This document shows positions 10,757 through 19,211 of a stretch of DNA of 64,000 nucleotides, one piece after another. How positions within the stretch are numbered: the stretch's first letter is position 1; each line of letters opens with the position of its first letter. Made by a program: the position numbers and the translations under genes. The DNA comes from Biostraticola tofi (GTDB taxonomy: Bacteria > Pseudomonadota > Gammaproteobacteria > Enterobacterales > Enterobacteriaceae). The notes beneath the pieces were generated by a model that did no database searches, was not told the origin of the DNA, and saw nothing but the letters and a program-made list of their open reading frames with translations. The stretch is from NCBI RefSeq assembly GCF_004343195.1, contig NZ_SMCR01000002.1:548390-612389 (forward strand), given 5' to 3'.

Positions 10757-11523
10757 TGCAGCTGTACTGGATTGCCCTTAAGAGTATCTGGCGTAAAGAA
10801 ATCAACCGTTTTGCCCGTATCTGGATCCAGACCCTGGTGCCGCCGGTCATCACCATGACGCTGTATTTTATTATCTTCGGCAACCTTATCGGTTCACGCA
10901 TCGGTGATATGCACGGCTTTACGTATATGCAGTTTATCGTGCCGGGACTGATAATGATGGCGGTAATCACCAATGCCTATACCAATGTGGCCTCGTCATT
11001 TTTTAGCGCAAAATTCCAGCGAAACATTGAGGAATTGCTGGTGGCGCCGGTGCCGACCCATGTGATCATCGCCGGTTATGTCGGCGGCGGCGTGGCCCGG
11101 GGCATCTGCGTGGGGATCCTGGTGACGGCGATTTCGCTGTTCTTTGTGCCGTTCCAGGTCCATGCCTGGTGGATGGTGGCGGTGACGCTGGTACTGACAG
11201 CAGTGCTGTTTTCACTTGCCGGTCTGCTGAATGCGGTCTTTGCCAAAAGCTTTGATGACATCAGCATTATCCCGACCTTTGTGCTGACACCGCTGACTTA
11301 TCTGGGCGGGGTATTCTATTCCCTGACGCTGCTGCCGCCGTTTTGGCAGGCGGTTTCCAAGCTGAACCCGGTAGTCTACATGATAAGCGGCTTCCGTTAC
11401 GGTTTCCTCGGCATCAGCGATGTGCCGCTGGCGTTTACCCTGTCGGTCCTGGTCGGATTTATTATTGTGTTTTACCTGCTGTGCTGGTATCTGATCCAGC
11501 GCGGTAGCGGGTTGCGTACCTGA
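10753..11523 (+). CDS. yadH: ABC-2 type transporter permease YadH
   Basis: Membrane partner of YadG, 256 residues with about six hydrophobic segments and the ABC-2 permease layout, including the conserved NPVVYMISGFRYG near the C-terminus. The natural substrate is not known; the family includes capsule, O-antigen and drug exporters. A hairpin follows the stop immediately. Confidence 0.95.
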   Translation: MMQLYWIALKSIWRKEINRFARIWIQTLVPPVITMTLYFIIFGNLIGSRIGDMHGFTYMQFIVPGLIMMAVITNAYTNVASSFFSAKFQRNIEELLVAPVPTHVIIAGYVGGGVARGICVGILVTAISLFFVPFQVHAWWMVAVTLVLTAVLFSLAGLLNAVFAKSFDDISIIPTFVLTPLTYLGGVFYSLTLLPPFWQAVSKLNPVVYMISGFRYGFLGISDVPLAFTLSVLVGFIIVFYLLCWYLIQRGSGLRT

Positions 11524-11531
11524 GCAAGCAA

Positions 11532-11555
11532 CCAGGGGACCCTCAGGTCCCCTGG
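11532..11555 (+). terminator. Hairpin after yadH
   Basis: A perfect 10-bp stem CCAGGGGACC/GGTCCCCTGG with a CTCA loop starts 8 nt after the yadH stop. There is no T-run, so it may end transcription weakly or protect the 3' end. Confidence 0.5.
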
Positions 11556-11666
11556 ACTAGCCCAGCCGCCGCTCAGCTTCAGTCACCATGCATGGTCACC
11601 GGCCCTCTGATACTCTATGTGCCAGATCATCAGCCAGATAGCCGCCGGACCATCAGCAGATAAGGC

Positions 11667-11905
11667 TAACAGCTGACCAGACTATCAGCTGACCCCACTA
11701 TCAGCTGACCCCACTATCAGCTGACCCCACTATCAGCTGACCCCACTATCAGCTGACCCCACTATCAGCTGACCCCACTATCAGCTGGCCCCACCATCAG
11801 CTGGCCCCACTATCAGCTGGCCCCTCCATCAGCTGGCCCCACCATCAGCTGGCCCCACCATCAGCTGGCCCCACCATCAACTGGCCCCATATCAACTGAC
11901 CCCAC
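11667..11905. repeat. 16-bp tandem repeat array, about 15 units
   Basis: About fifteen head-to-tail copies of a 16-bp unit. Six identical copies TATCAGCTGACCCCAC fill 11683-11778. They are preceded by a diverged copy (11667-11682) and followed by a second variant, mostly CATCAGCTGGCCCCAC (11779-11874). The last two units are degenerate, with CAACTG (11875-11905). All but the last two units contain the palindrome CAGCTG. There are no spacers, so it is not CRISPR, and 16 is not a multiple of three, so it does not encode a repeat protein. The spatial separation of the two variants suggests expansion by slippage or unequal crossover. Confidence 0.95.
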
Positions 11906-11923
11906 CATATGTGAGCGAAAATC

Positions 11924-12304
11924 TCAGGCCACCTGCACCGGCAGGGCCTTGGCGGTGCGCCTAAGGATATTGCCGGCGTCGAAGTAGGCCACGCTGGGCT
12001 TGTGGCTGCGTGCTTCGCTGTCACTCAGCTGTACGTAAGCGCAGATAATCAACAGGTCATCCACGCAGGCGCAGCGTGCGGCAGCTCCATTGACCGAGAT
12101 AATCCGCGAGCCTCGCTCGGCGGCAATGGCATAGGTGGAAAAGCGCATGCCGTTAGTGACATTGTAAATATCAATAGCTTCATACTCCAGAATCCCCGCC
12201 GCATCGAGAAAATCCTGATCGATAGCGCAGGAGCCTTCATAGTGCAAATCCGCCTGAGTGACGTGAACCCGGTGCAGCTTTCCGCGTAGCATGGTGCGTA
12301 TCAT
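11924..12304 (-). CDS. panD: Aspartate 1-decarboxylase proenzyme
   Basis: PanD makes beta-alanine from aspartate for pantothenate synthesis. The 126 residues match the family, and the self-cleavage site Gly24-Ser25 (HYEGSCAID) that forms the pyruvoyl group is intact. It lies downstream of panC across 62 bp and completes a panB-panC-panD cluster. In E. coli an extra gene (yadD) interrupts panC and panD; here nothing does. Confidence 0.97.
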   Translation of the reverse strand: MIRTMLRGKLHRVHVTQADLHYEGSCAIDQDFLDAAGILEYEAIDIYNVTNGMRFSTYAIAAERGSRIISVNGAAARCACVDDLLIICAYVQLSDSEARSHKPSVAYFDAGNILRRTAKALPVQVA

Positions 12305-12366
12305 AAAACGTGGCCTCGGTACTCCCCAAAGGGGATGTTAACGAAAATTGTGATAGCTGGGGGCTG

Positions 12367-13221
12367 TTATTCAGTCAGGTCGACTATCACATTATCAATC
12401 AGTCTGGCTTTGCCCAGCCAGGCGGCAAACAGTATTACCGCGCGGGTGCTATCGACGGTCAGTGGCCTGAGTGTTTCGGCATCGCAGATATGCAGTGCAT
12501 CGGCCTGTAATCCGGCTTTTGCCAGCTCACTGGCTGACTGTTCAAGCAATTCATCGATATGGCGTTCGCCCTGCCGCAGCAGCCCCGCCAGCCGGTTCAT
12601 AACGGCCGCCAACGCAGGCGCCAGCGCCCGCTGTTCAGCGGTAAGGTATCCATTGCGTGAACTCAGCGCCAGACCATCTTTGGCCCGCACCGTCGGCACG
12701 GCGACAATCTCGATATCATAGGATAAATCGACCACCATCTGGCGAATCAGCGCCAATTGCTGATAGTCTTTTTGCCCGAAGCAGGCCAGATCCGGCTGCA
12801 CCAGATTAAACAGTTTACTGACAATGGTAGACACGCCGCGAAAATGCCCGGGCCGGCTTTCGCCCTCCAGGATGCCTGAGTAGCGTGGTACATCGACGAA
12901 GGTCTGGCTGTCGAGCCCGGCAGGATAAATTACCGCAGCCGTTGGGGCGAAAACCATATCCGCGCCGCGCTGGGTCAACTTCTCACAGTCTTCCTGCAGC
13001 GTCTTGGGATAAGCGGCCAGATCCTCAGGGCGGTCAAACTGCAGCGGATTGACGAAAATGCTTACGACGACAATATCGGCCCTGGCGCGGGCTTCATCCA
13101 CCAGCGTCATATGGCCGTCATGCAGGTTGCCCATGGTCGGCACCAGGGCGATACGTTTACCCGCCTGCCGCCAGTCCTTGACGGTCTGCCGAAGTATTAC
13201 CGGGTTCTGAATGATTAACAC
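12367..13221 (-). CDS. panC: Pantothenate synthetase
   Basis: PanC joins pantoate and beta-alanine with ATP to form pantothenate. The 284 residues contain the nucleotide-binding HDGHMTLV (HIGH-like) after [11 protein letters not shown], and the [10 protein letters not shown] motif (KMSKS-like). It lies 23 nt downstream of panB in the leftward pantothenate operon. Confidence 0.97.
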   Translation of the reverse strand: MLIIQNPVILRQTVKDWRQAGKRIALVPTMGNLHDGHMTLVDEARARADIVVVSIFVNPLQFDRPEDLAAYPKTLQEDCEKLTQRGADMVFAPTAAVIYPAGLDSQTFVDVPRYSGILEGESRPGHFRGVSTIVSKLFNLVQPDLACFGQKDYQQLALIRQMVVDLSYDIEIVAVPTVRAKDGLALSSRNGYLTAEQRALAPALAAVMNRLAGLLRQGERHIDELLEQSASELAKAGLQADALHICDAETLRPLTVDSTRAVILFAAWLGKARLIDNVIVDLTE

Positions 13222-13244
13222 CGTCCGATCTCCTTGACCGTCAG

Positions 13245-14039
13245 CTATTGGAAACTGTGTTCAGCGTCTGGGAAGACGCCCTGTTCAACGTCCTGTACAT
13301 ACTGGCGAACGGCGGCGCGAATATCGCTGTCCTGCGTCAGGAAGTTTTTTGAGAAGCGGGGCGCGCCTTCACCGGTAATGCCCAGCGCATCCTGCATCAC
13401 CAGAATCTGGCCGTCGGTTACGCTGCCGGCGCCGATGCCTATAACCGGTATCGACAGCGATTCGGTCACTCTGGCGGCCAGTGAAACCGGTACGCATTCC
13501 AGCACCAGCAACTGGGCGCCGGCCTGTTCAAGCGCCAGGGCATCCAGCAACAGTCGCTCAGCGCTCTCTTCGTCTCGCCCTTGCACCTTATAACCGCCAA
13601 AGATATTAACCGATTGCGGGGTCAGCCCCAAATGTCCGCATACCGGCACCGCACGTTCCGTCAGTTGCTGCACGGTTTGCGTCAGCCAACTGCCGCCCTC
13701 GACTTTGACCATGTTGGCACCGGCCCGCATCAGCAGTGCCGCGCTGTCGAACGCCTGCTTGGGGGTGGCATAGGTCATGAACGGCAGATCGGCCAGCAAC
13801 AGGCAGTCAGGCGCTCCCCGCCGGACGCAGCGAGTATGATAGGCCATCTCTTCAAGAGTGACCGGCAGTGTCGAGTCGTGGCCCTGCATGGTCATGCCCA
13901 GTGAATCGCCCACCAGCATCACCTTGACGCCCTGTTGTTCGAACAGTCGGGCGAAGCCGGCATCATAGGCGGTAAGCGAAGCAAATTTTTTCTGTTGCTG
14001 TTTCCATTGACGCAGTTGGATAAGGGTAGTCATTGTCAT
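13245..14039 (-). CDS. panB: 3-methyl-2-oxobutanoate hydroxymethyltransferase
   Basis: PanB forms ketopantoate from 2-oxoisovalerate and methylene-tetrahydrofolate. With the start at 14039 the product has 264 residues and aligns end to end with E. coli PanB; GAGG lies 4 nt upstream. An ATG at 14033 is an alternative with 10-nt spacing. Conserved motifs include [23 protein letters not shown] and VIGIGAG. It is the first gene of panBCD, about 130 bp downstream of folK. Confidence 0.96.
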   Translation of the reverse strand: MTMTTLIQLRQWKQQQKKFASLTAYDAGFARLFEQQGVKVMLVGDSLGMTMQGHDSTLPVTLEEMAYHTRCVRRGAPDCLLLADLPFMTYATPKQAFDSAALLMRAGANMVKVEGGSWLTQTVQQLTERAVPVCGHLGLTPQSVNIFGGYKVQGRDEESAERLLLDALALEQAGAQLLVLECVPVSLAARVTESLSIPVIGIGAGSVTDGQILVMQDALGITGEGAPRFSKNFLTQDSDIRAAVRQYVQDVEQGVFPDAEHSFQ

Positions 14040-14171
14040 CACACCTCGGGCCGGTAGCGGCAAAAGTGAAGTTACAAGCAAGGCGCGTTATTCTAATGGA
14101 ATGATGGAGGCGGTGGTAGCGTTGCCGCAATAATAGCCGTTTTAAGGGCATGATTTAATAGGCAGGCGGGA

Positions 14172-14690
14172 TTACCACCGCTGCAGTCGATGCTGATCAT
14201 CCCAGAATTCAAGGCCATTCAGCGGCACCCGGGCCAGCCGGTCAGACAGCGCTTCTCCATCGGGAAAATGAAGGTCAGCCGCCAGTTCCGCCAGGGGATA
14301 GAGCATGAACTCGCGGTTTTTCATATCGTAATGCGGCACCGTCAGCCTGGCGGTGTCGATAACCTGTTCGCCAAACAGCAGGATATCCAGATCCAGCGTA
14401 CGCGGACCCCAGCGATCGGCCTTGCGGACGCGGCCCTGGGAAAGCTCGATGGCCTGGGTGTGGTCGAGCAGGATTTCCGGCGCCAGACAGGTGTGCAGTT
14501 CTACCACCGCATTTAGATAAGCAGGCTGATCCTGGGGACCCAGCGGACGGCTGCGGTAATAGGAGGAGCAGGCAGATAGGCGGGTAGCGGGCAATGCCGC
14601 CAGGGCGGATAAGGCTGCATCGACCTGATTGAGCGGCTGGGCAAGATTGCTGCCCAGCGCCAACCAGACCCTGGATTCAGGCCGGGTCAC
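14172..14690 (-). CDS. folK: 6-hydroxymethyl-dihydropterin pyrophosphokinase
   Basis: FolK transfers pyrophosphate from ATP to 6-hydroxymethyl-7,8-dihydropterin in folate synthesis. Motifs are LALGSNL, the long loop with RPLGPQDQP, and [15 protein letters not shown]. The start is chosen at a GTG (14690), which gives 172 residues and a 14-nt overlap with the end of pcnB. An ATG at 14741 would add 17 residues of low-complexity Ala/Arg sequence. No strong ribosome site precedes either, so the start is uncertain, and translation may be coupled to pcnB. Confidence 0.93.
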   Translation of the reverse strand: MTRPESRVWLALGSNLAQPLNQVDAALSALAALPATRLSACSSYYRSRPLGPQDQPAYLNAVVELHTCLAPEILLDHTQAIELSQGRVRKADRWGPRTLDLDILLFGEQVIDTARLTVPHYDMKNREFMLYPLAELAADLHFPDGEALSDRLARVPLNGLEFWDDQHRLQRW

Positions 14691-16089
14691 GATGCACCGG
14701 CGTGCGGCGGCGCGGGCGTCTTGGGCGGGAAGGGCCGTCATCGCCCAGCGTATTGAGCATATGCTTCTGGCGCGGCGGCGGCGCGACTTGGAATTCGCCC
14801 CACCACTGGGTCAGACGCAGCAACTCGCCGTTATTTTCCACTTCGGCGCGTAGCGCCAGCAGATCATAGGCGGCGCGGAATTTCGGGTGTTCCATCAGCT
14901 TGTAGGCGCGTTTGCCCTGGCGGCGGGACAGGCGCAACTGCAGTTGCCAGATATCGCGCATCAGGGTGGTCAGCCGCTTGGGAATAGCCAATGAGCGACA
15001 TTGTTCATCCAGAATATCGTTCAACGCCAGGCCAAAGGCATCAAAATAGGTCAGACCGCTTTCCTGAGTCAGCTTCTGGGCATGTTCCAGCAGGGGATAC
15101 CACAGCATCGCAGAGAACAGGAAGGCCGGATTAACGCGCATGTCGTTATGCAAACGCTGATCGGTATTTTGCAGCACCCGGGTGACCATGTGTTCCATAT
15201 AACTGTCACCGCTTTCGGTGAAATTCCGACTGATAAGCGGAAACAGTGGCTGGAACAGCTGATACTCGCACAGCAGCCGGTAAGTTGATTCGCCGTATCC
15301 GGCCTGCAGCATTTTCAAGGATTCTTCAAACAGCCTGGCAGGGGGAATATCATGCAGCAGCGAGGCCAGTCGCGGAATAGGCTCGCCGGTTTCCGGGCTG
15401 ATGGTCATGCCAAGCTTGGCGGCAAAGCGCACCGCGCGCAGCATCCGCACCGGATCTTCGCGATAGCGGGTTTCCGGGTCGCCAATAAGGCGGATAACAC
15501 CTTCCTGCAAATCGCGCAGGCCGCCGGTATAGTCGCGCAGGCTGAAATCCGCCACGCTGTAATAGAGGCTGTTGACGGTAAAGTCGCGGCGCTGGGCATC
15601 TTCCTCGATAGAGCCGAAGATGTTGTCGCGCAGCAGCATGCCGTTCTGTGCCTGTACCGCCGCCGCCGGCACCTTGATCTCGCTTGCGGTATTTTCCGCT
15701 TCTTGGCCCATGTGGTGGCCGCGAAAGGTGGCAACTTCAATGATTTCAGGGCCGAACATCACGTGGGCCAGGCGGAAACGCCGGCCAACCAGGCGGCAGT
15801 TACGGAATAACTTCCGCATTTGCTCGGGGGTGGCGTTGGTGGTGATGTCAAAATCCTTCGGCTTTTTGCCGAGCAGCAGATCGCGGACGCCACCGCCAAC
15901 CAGATAGGACTCGTAACCGGCCTTGTTCAGACGGTAAAGGACCTTTAATGCATTTTCACTGATCTCTTTACGCGAGATGGAGTGTTGGTCTCGGGGGATA
16001 ATCGTCAAAGGGCGTCTATCCTCTGGTGCCGCTTCTGTGCTTTCGCGATGAAGCACCTTGCGGCAGAAGTTGGCTACTCGGGTAAAAAT
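14677..16089 (-). CDS. pcnB: Poly(A) polymerase I, AUU start
   Basis: PcnB adds 3' poly(A) tails that promote RNA decay and control plasmid antisense RNA. It is a class II nucleotidyltransferase: [20 protein letters not shown] carries the catalytic DxD, followed by GRRFRLAHV and the [11 protein letters not shown] region. The C-terminus is Arg/Pro-rich ([10 protein letters not shown]). The conserved N-terminus [11 protein letters not shown] begins after an ATT codon at 16087-16089, preceded at 4 nt by GAGGTG. The nearest ATG (16110) lies upstream of that ribosome site, so initiation at AUU is inferred, as known for E. coli pcnB. The product is 470 residues. Confidence 0.95.
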   Translation of the reverse strand: MFTRVANFCRKVLHRESTEAAPEDRRPLTIIPRDQHSISRKEISENALKVLYRLNKAGYESYLVGGGVRDLLLGKKPKDFDITTNATPEQMRKLFRNCRLVGRRFRLAHVMFGPEIIEVATFRGHHMGQEAENTASEIKVPAAAVQAQNGMLLRDNIFGSIEEDAQRRDFTVNSLYYSVADFSLRDYTGGLRDLQEGVIRLIGDPETRYREDPVRMLRAVRFAAKLGMTISPETGEPIPRLASLLHDIPPARLFEESLKMLQAGYGESTYRLLCEYQLFQPLFPLISRNFTESGDSYMEHMVTRVLQNTDQRLHNDMRVNPAFLFSAMLWYPLLEHAQKLTQESGLTYFDAFGLALNDILDEQCRSLAIPKRLTTLMRDIWQLQLRLSRRQGKRAYKLMEHPKFRAAYDLLALRAEVENNGELLRLTQWWGEFQVAPPPRQKHMLNTLGDDGPSRPRRPRRRTPVHRDPA

Positions 16090-16141
16090 AGTACACCTCA
16101 ATAGTAACAAATAAACAGGAGCAACTAAAAATAGCGGCTAA

Positions 16142-17062
16142 TCATAGCTCACCCCGCGACCTTTGAGAATGGGCGGGTAGGTTGTCCTTATCAAGTGAAG
16201 GCGAAAACGGTACCGCTTCAAGGGACCAGTTCGCTATCGCCGATTCTACCATACTCCCGGTCGTTATATCGCGCCAGCCTTGCGGCTCGGGTTGATTCAA
16301 AAAACGCAGGGCGGCAGCCAGCACCGGGCGTGGATCGTCCAGCGGCAGTTCCGGCGCGTGGTTCTGCTTGGAAAGCTTGCCGCCGGTTGCCGCCATCGCC
16401 AGGGGTAAATGCACATATCCCGGTACGTTATAACCCAATTGTTGATAGAGCGCCATCTGGCGTACCGTCGGTTCAATCAAATCGGCTCCGCGAACGATCT
16501 CGGTAACTCCCTGGGCGGCATCATCAACCACTACCGCCAGGTTGTAGGCAAACAGACCATCGCGGCGGCGGATAATAAAATCTTCATCGGCCAATTGTGG
16601 GCACACCTCGATACTGCCGCGCAACCGATCGTGAAAGCGATATACCGGCCTTATCTGGCGCAAGCGTATCGCCGCCTGTTCAGGCGGCAGGCGAAGGCTG
16701 CGGCAGTGGCCGTCATAGAAGCCGCCCAGTTGCTGTATCCGGCTGCGGGTGCAGCGACAGCAGTAGCTGAGGCCACGACGCCTGAGATCGTCCAGGGCAG
16801 CAAGATAGGCCTGATGGCGGGTAGACTGATACCAAACCTCGCCGTCCCAGTGCAGGCCATAGTGTTCAAGCTGACGCAGGATGGTTGTTGAGGCGCCGGG
16901 GACTTCTCGGGGCGGGTCGATATCTTCGATACGCACTAGCCACTGCCCCTGTTGGCTGCGGGCCTGGAGATAACTTCCCAGAGCGGCGACCAACGAGCCG
17001 AAATGAAGCGCGCCGGAGGGAGAAGGGGCGAAACGCCCCTTATATGAGCTGTGTACAGACAT
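16142..17062 (-). CDS. gluQ: Glutamyl-Q tRNA(Asp) synthetase
   Basis: This GluRS paralogue lacks the anticodon-binding domain and attaches glutamate to queuosine in tRNA(Asp). The 306 residues fit the family. A HIGH-like SGALHFGSL follows GRFAPSPSG, zinc-binding cysteines appear in CCRCTRSRI and DGHC, and the KMSK-like motif is KLSKQNH. It sits between dksA and pcnB, the usual enterobacterial order. Confidence 0.96.
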   Translation of the reverse strand: MSVHSSYKGRFAPSPSGALHFGSLVAALGSYLQARSQQGQWLVRIEDIDPPREVPGASTTILRQLEHYGLHWDGEVWYQSTRHQAYLAALDDLRRRGLSYCCRCTRSRIQQLGGFYDGHCRSLRLPPEQAAIRLRQIRPVYRFHDRLRGSIEVCPQLADEDFIIRRRDGLFAYNLAVVVDDAAQGVTEIVRGADLIEPTVRQMALYQQLGYNVPGYVHLPLAMAATGGKLSKQNHAPELPLDDPRPVLAAALRFLNQPEPQGWRDITTGSMVESAIANWSLEAVPFSPSLDKDNLPAHSQRSRGEL

Positions 17063-17146
17063 TAATCTGGAAAGGCTTTCCGCTCGGTTTACTGCAGCCC
17101 CGTTGAGCCGGTCCCTGGGCGGAACCGCAGCAATCCCGGATGATGA

Positions 17147-17602
17147 TTACCCAGCCATCTGCTTTTCGCGGATTTCGGCCAGGGTTTTGCAGTCGATGCA
17201 CAAATCGGCGGTCGGCCGCGCTTCCAGGCGGCGAATACCGATTTCAACCCCACAAGAATCGCAGTAGCCAAAATCTTTGTCTTCCACTTTCTTAAGGGTT
17301 TTTTCGATCTTCTTGATCAGCTTGCGTTCTCGGTCTCGGTTACGCAATTCGAGGCTGAATTCTTCTTCCTGAGCGGCACGATCGACCGGATCGGGAAAAT
17401 TTGCTGCCTCGTCCTGCATGTGGGAAACGGTACGTCCTACTTCATCTCTTAATTGATTACGCCATGCTTCGAGAATACGCCTGAAGTGCACAAGCTGAGC
17501 ATCATTCATGTATTCTTCGCCAGGCTTCTGCTGGTATGGCTCCACCCCTGCGATGGCGAGAATGCTCAAGGAGGATGTCTTACGGGTTTGCCCTTCTTGC
17601 AT
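17147..17602 (-). CDS. dksA: RNA polymerase-binding transcription factor DksA
   Basis: DksA enters the RNA polymerase secondary channel and, with ppGpp, controls rRNA and amino-acid promoters. The 151 residues equal E. coli DksA. The coiled coil carries the tip motif [11 protein letters not shown], and the zinc finger is CDSC-x17-CIDC. The start [11 protein letters not shown] at 17602 is used; an upstream in-frame ATG at 17623 adds seven unconserved residues. relA, which makes its partner alarmone, lies elsewhere in the window. Confidence 0.98.
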   Translation of the reverse strand: MQEGQTRKTSSLSILAIAGVEPYQQKPGEEYMNDAQLVHFRRILEAWRNQLRDEVGRTVSHMQDEAANFPDPVDRAAQEEEFSLELRNRDRERKLIKKIEKTLKKVEDKDFGYCDSCGVEIGIRRLEARPTADLCIDCKTLAEIREKQMAG

Positions 17603-17798
17603 GTTGCTTCTCCTTCTTAACACGCACTATCGATCCCCAACGTGGGGAAAAAACAGGCCGCTATAAATAACAGATGACGCCTAGGATGGCAATTATTCCC
17701 GTCGCCTACTTGACAAGTGCATCAGTAAAGGCGTATTTGGCGAAGTGGTAACCTGTGGAAAAGTTGAGCATTTTAGTGCGCTTTTCACCGATTGGCAC

Positions 17799-18506
17799 TC
17801 ACGAAATAAATAACGGTAATGGGGCGTCAAGCCGGATACCGTGCGGTGATAACTGCGTCCCGTAACACATAATCTCAACGCCGTTCTGCTGTGCCTGCAA
17901 TATCAATTCTGCATAACGCGGGTCAATGTGCCTTGCGGGAGCGACTCGATCAATGCCCGAGTGCAGCACCACGAAAAAAAGCACTGCACGATGCCCCTGT
18001 TGCGTCATTGCTTGTAATTCACGTATATGTTTTTGGCCCCGCAACGTCACTGCATCTGGAAAATAACCCCATTGTTGTTGCAGTAATGTGACGGATTTGA
18101 CCTCAATATAGCAGTTGGCACGATTTTCCGCTGATAATAACCAATCTATCCGACTATTTTCTGCGCCATACCTCACTTCGGAACGATAGTTTTCATAACC
18201 GCACAATGCCGGGATGCGATTAAGGGCTATCGCCTCGCCCAACAAGGCATTAGCCCGGCCGGTATTTACCCCGATCCGGTGACCCGCAGCGGTCTCGGTC
18301 AGTTCCCACGTATGGGGATAACGGCGCTTGCGATTGTCCGATGTGGAATACCACAGGGTATCTCCCGGAGCTCCACAGCCGGTCATCGCGCCGGTATTGG
18401 CGCAGTGTATGGTCAGTTCCTCGCCTTCAGCGGTGATCACATCGGCCAGAAAGCGTTTATAACGCTGCACCAGCCGGGCTGGCTTTAACTCAGGACTGAA
18501 TTCCAT
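17799..18506 (-). CDS. sfsA: Sugar fermentation stimulation protein SfsA
   Basis: SfsA is a conserved DNA-binding or nuclease-like protein originally linked to maltose metabolism in E. coli; its exact role is unsettled. The 235 residues contain the family features [28 protein letters not shown] and [10 protein letters not shown], the latter resembling a PD-(D/E)xK nuclease core. It lies upstream of dksA, 9 nt downstream of thpR. Confidence 0.95.
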   Translation of the reverse strand: MEFSPELKPARLVQRYKRFLADVITAEGEELTIHCANTGAMTGCGAPGDTLWYSTSDNRKRRYPHTWELTETAAGHRIGVNTGRANALLGEAIALNRIPALCGYENYRSEVRYGAENSRIDWLLSAENRANCYIEVKSVTLLQQQWGYFPDAVTLRGQKHIRELQAMTQQGHRAVLFFVVLHSGIDRVAPARHIDPRYAELILQAQQNGVEIMCYGTQLSPHGIRLDAPLPLFIS

Positions 18507-18515
18507 GGTGTTCCA

Positions 18516-19064
18516 TTAATCGGCCGGTTGACGACATGTCCGTTGCAATGGCCAGCTATCCAGCAGCTTATACCGGGGACGGCCTTTGTCAAACTCAGAA
18601 GCATAAAGACCAAAACTGACTGCTTGAGCCAACCAGCCCGGCGCTGCGGGCGGCAGGGCAACCGCTTCGTTGGCCTGGCGCAGCAGCGTCACATGGGGGT
18701 GAAAAGGCAGCGGGCTTTGATAACAGCCTTGGCGTGCCGCCTGTGCACGCAGCCAGCCAGCCAGCTGCAGCAGTTCACGCGGTGCCCGCCGCATGCCAAG
18801 CCAGATCACCCCCGAACGAGGCCAGTGCCCGCAATCGTCAAACTGCAGACTAAAGCAGGGTTGTGTCAGTCGTGTTGCAGCCTGACGCAGGGCCTTCTCC
18901 TGTCCGGGGCTGGTGTCGCCCAGAAATGCCAGCGTCAGATGCAAATTGGCGCAGACCACCGGTCTGCCGGCACTGATTGGAAATGCATCGGCGCGCCAGG
19001 CGATGATGTTCTGGCGCAGCGGTTCGGGCAGCGCCAGGGCGAAAAACAAACGTCTGGCGGTCAT
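18516..19064 (-). CDS. thpR: RNA 2',3'-cyclic phosphodiesterase (LigT family)
   Basis: This 2H-family enzyme opens 2',3'-cyclic phosphates on RNA ends. The 182 residues carry both signature tetrapeptides, HLTL and HVTL. The start at 19064 (MTARRLFFALALPE) matches the family; the frame is open upstream to 19154, but that part overlaps the hrpB promoter region and is unconserved. It diverges from hrpB, as in E. coli. Confidence 0.93.
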   Translation of the reverse strand: MTARRLFFALALPEPLRQNIIAWRADAFPISAGRPVVCANLHLTLAFLGDTSPGQEKALRQAATRLTQPCFSLQFDDCGHWPRSGVIWLGMRRAPRELLQLAGWLRAQAARQGCYQSPLPFHPHVTLLRQANEAVALPPAAPGWLAQAVSFGLYASEFDKGRPRYKLLDSWPLQRTCRQPAD

Positions 19065-19211
19065 CTGCCGATTTCTGTGGTCGGGAACCATCCTCTGACT
19101 CCGCTCGGGCCTGTGGCGCCAATGTCGCTGCAGGCTGCAATGATTCTGTTTCACAAAGAAGCGATGCTACAATGCCCGCCCCAGAATGTTAATCCTTTTA
19201 ACGGAGATAGC

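Larger units (their letters stand above)
11524..11923. other. yadH-panD convergent intergenic region with repeat array
   Basis: A 400-bp gap between converging genes. It holds a hairpin for yadH, a stretch with degenerate ATCAGC-like motifs (about 11625-11666), the 16-bp tandem array (11667-11905), and about 18 bp before the panD stop. No credible coding frame exists; the E. coli genes at this place (yadI, yadE) are absent. Confidence 0.8.

Noticed and set aside
11667-11905. CRISPR array
   Set aside because: The 16-bp units are contiguous without spacers, the unit is shorter than CRISPR repeats, and no cas genes are present. The iap neighbourhood, a CRISPR site in E. coli, also holds none.
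18528-19211. Long N-terminal extension of hrpB in the same frame
   Set aside because: It runs antisense through thpR, contains no conserved sequence, and a GTG with a good ribosome site matches the family N-terminus.
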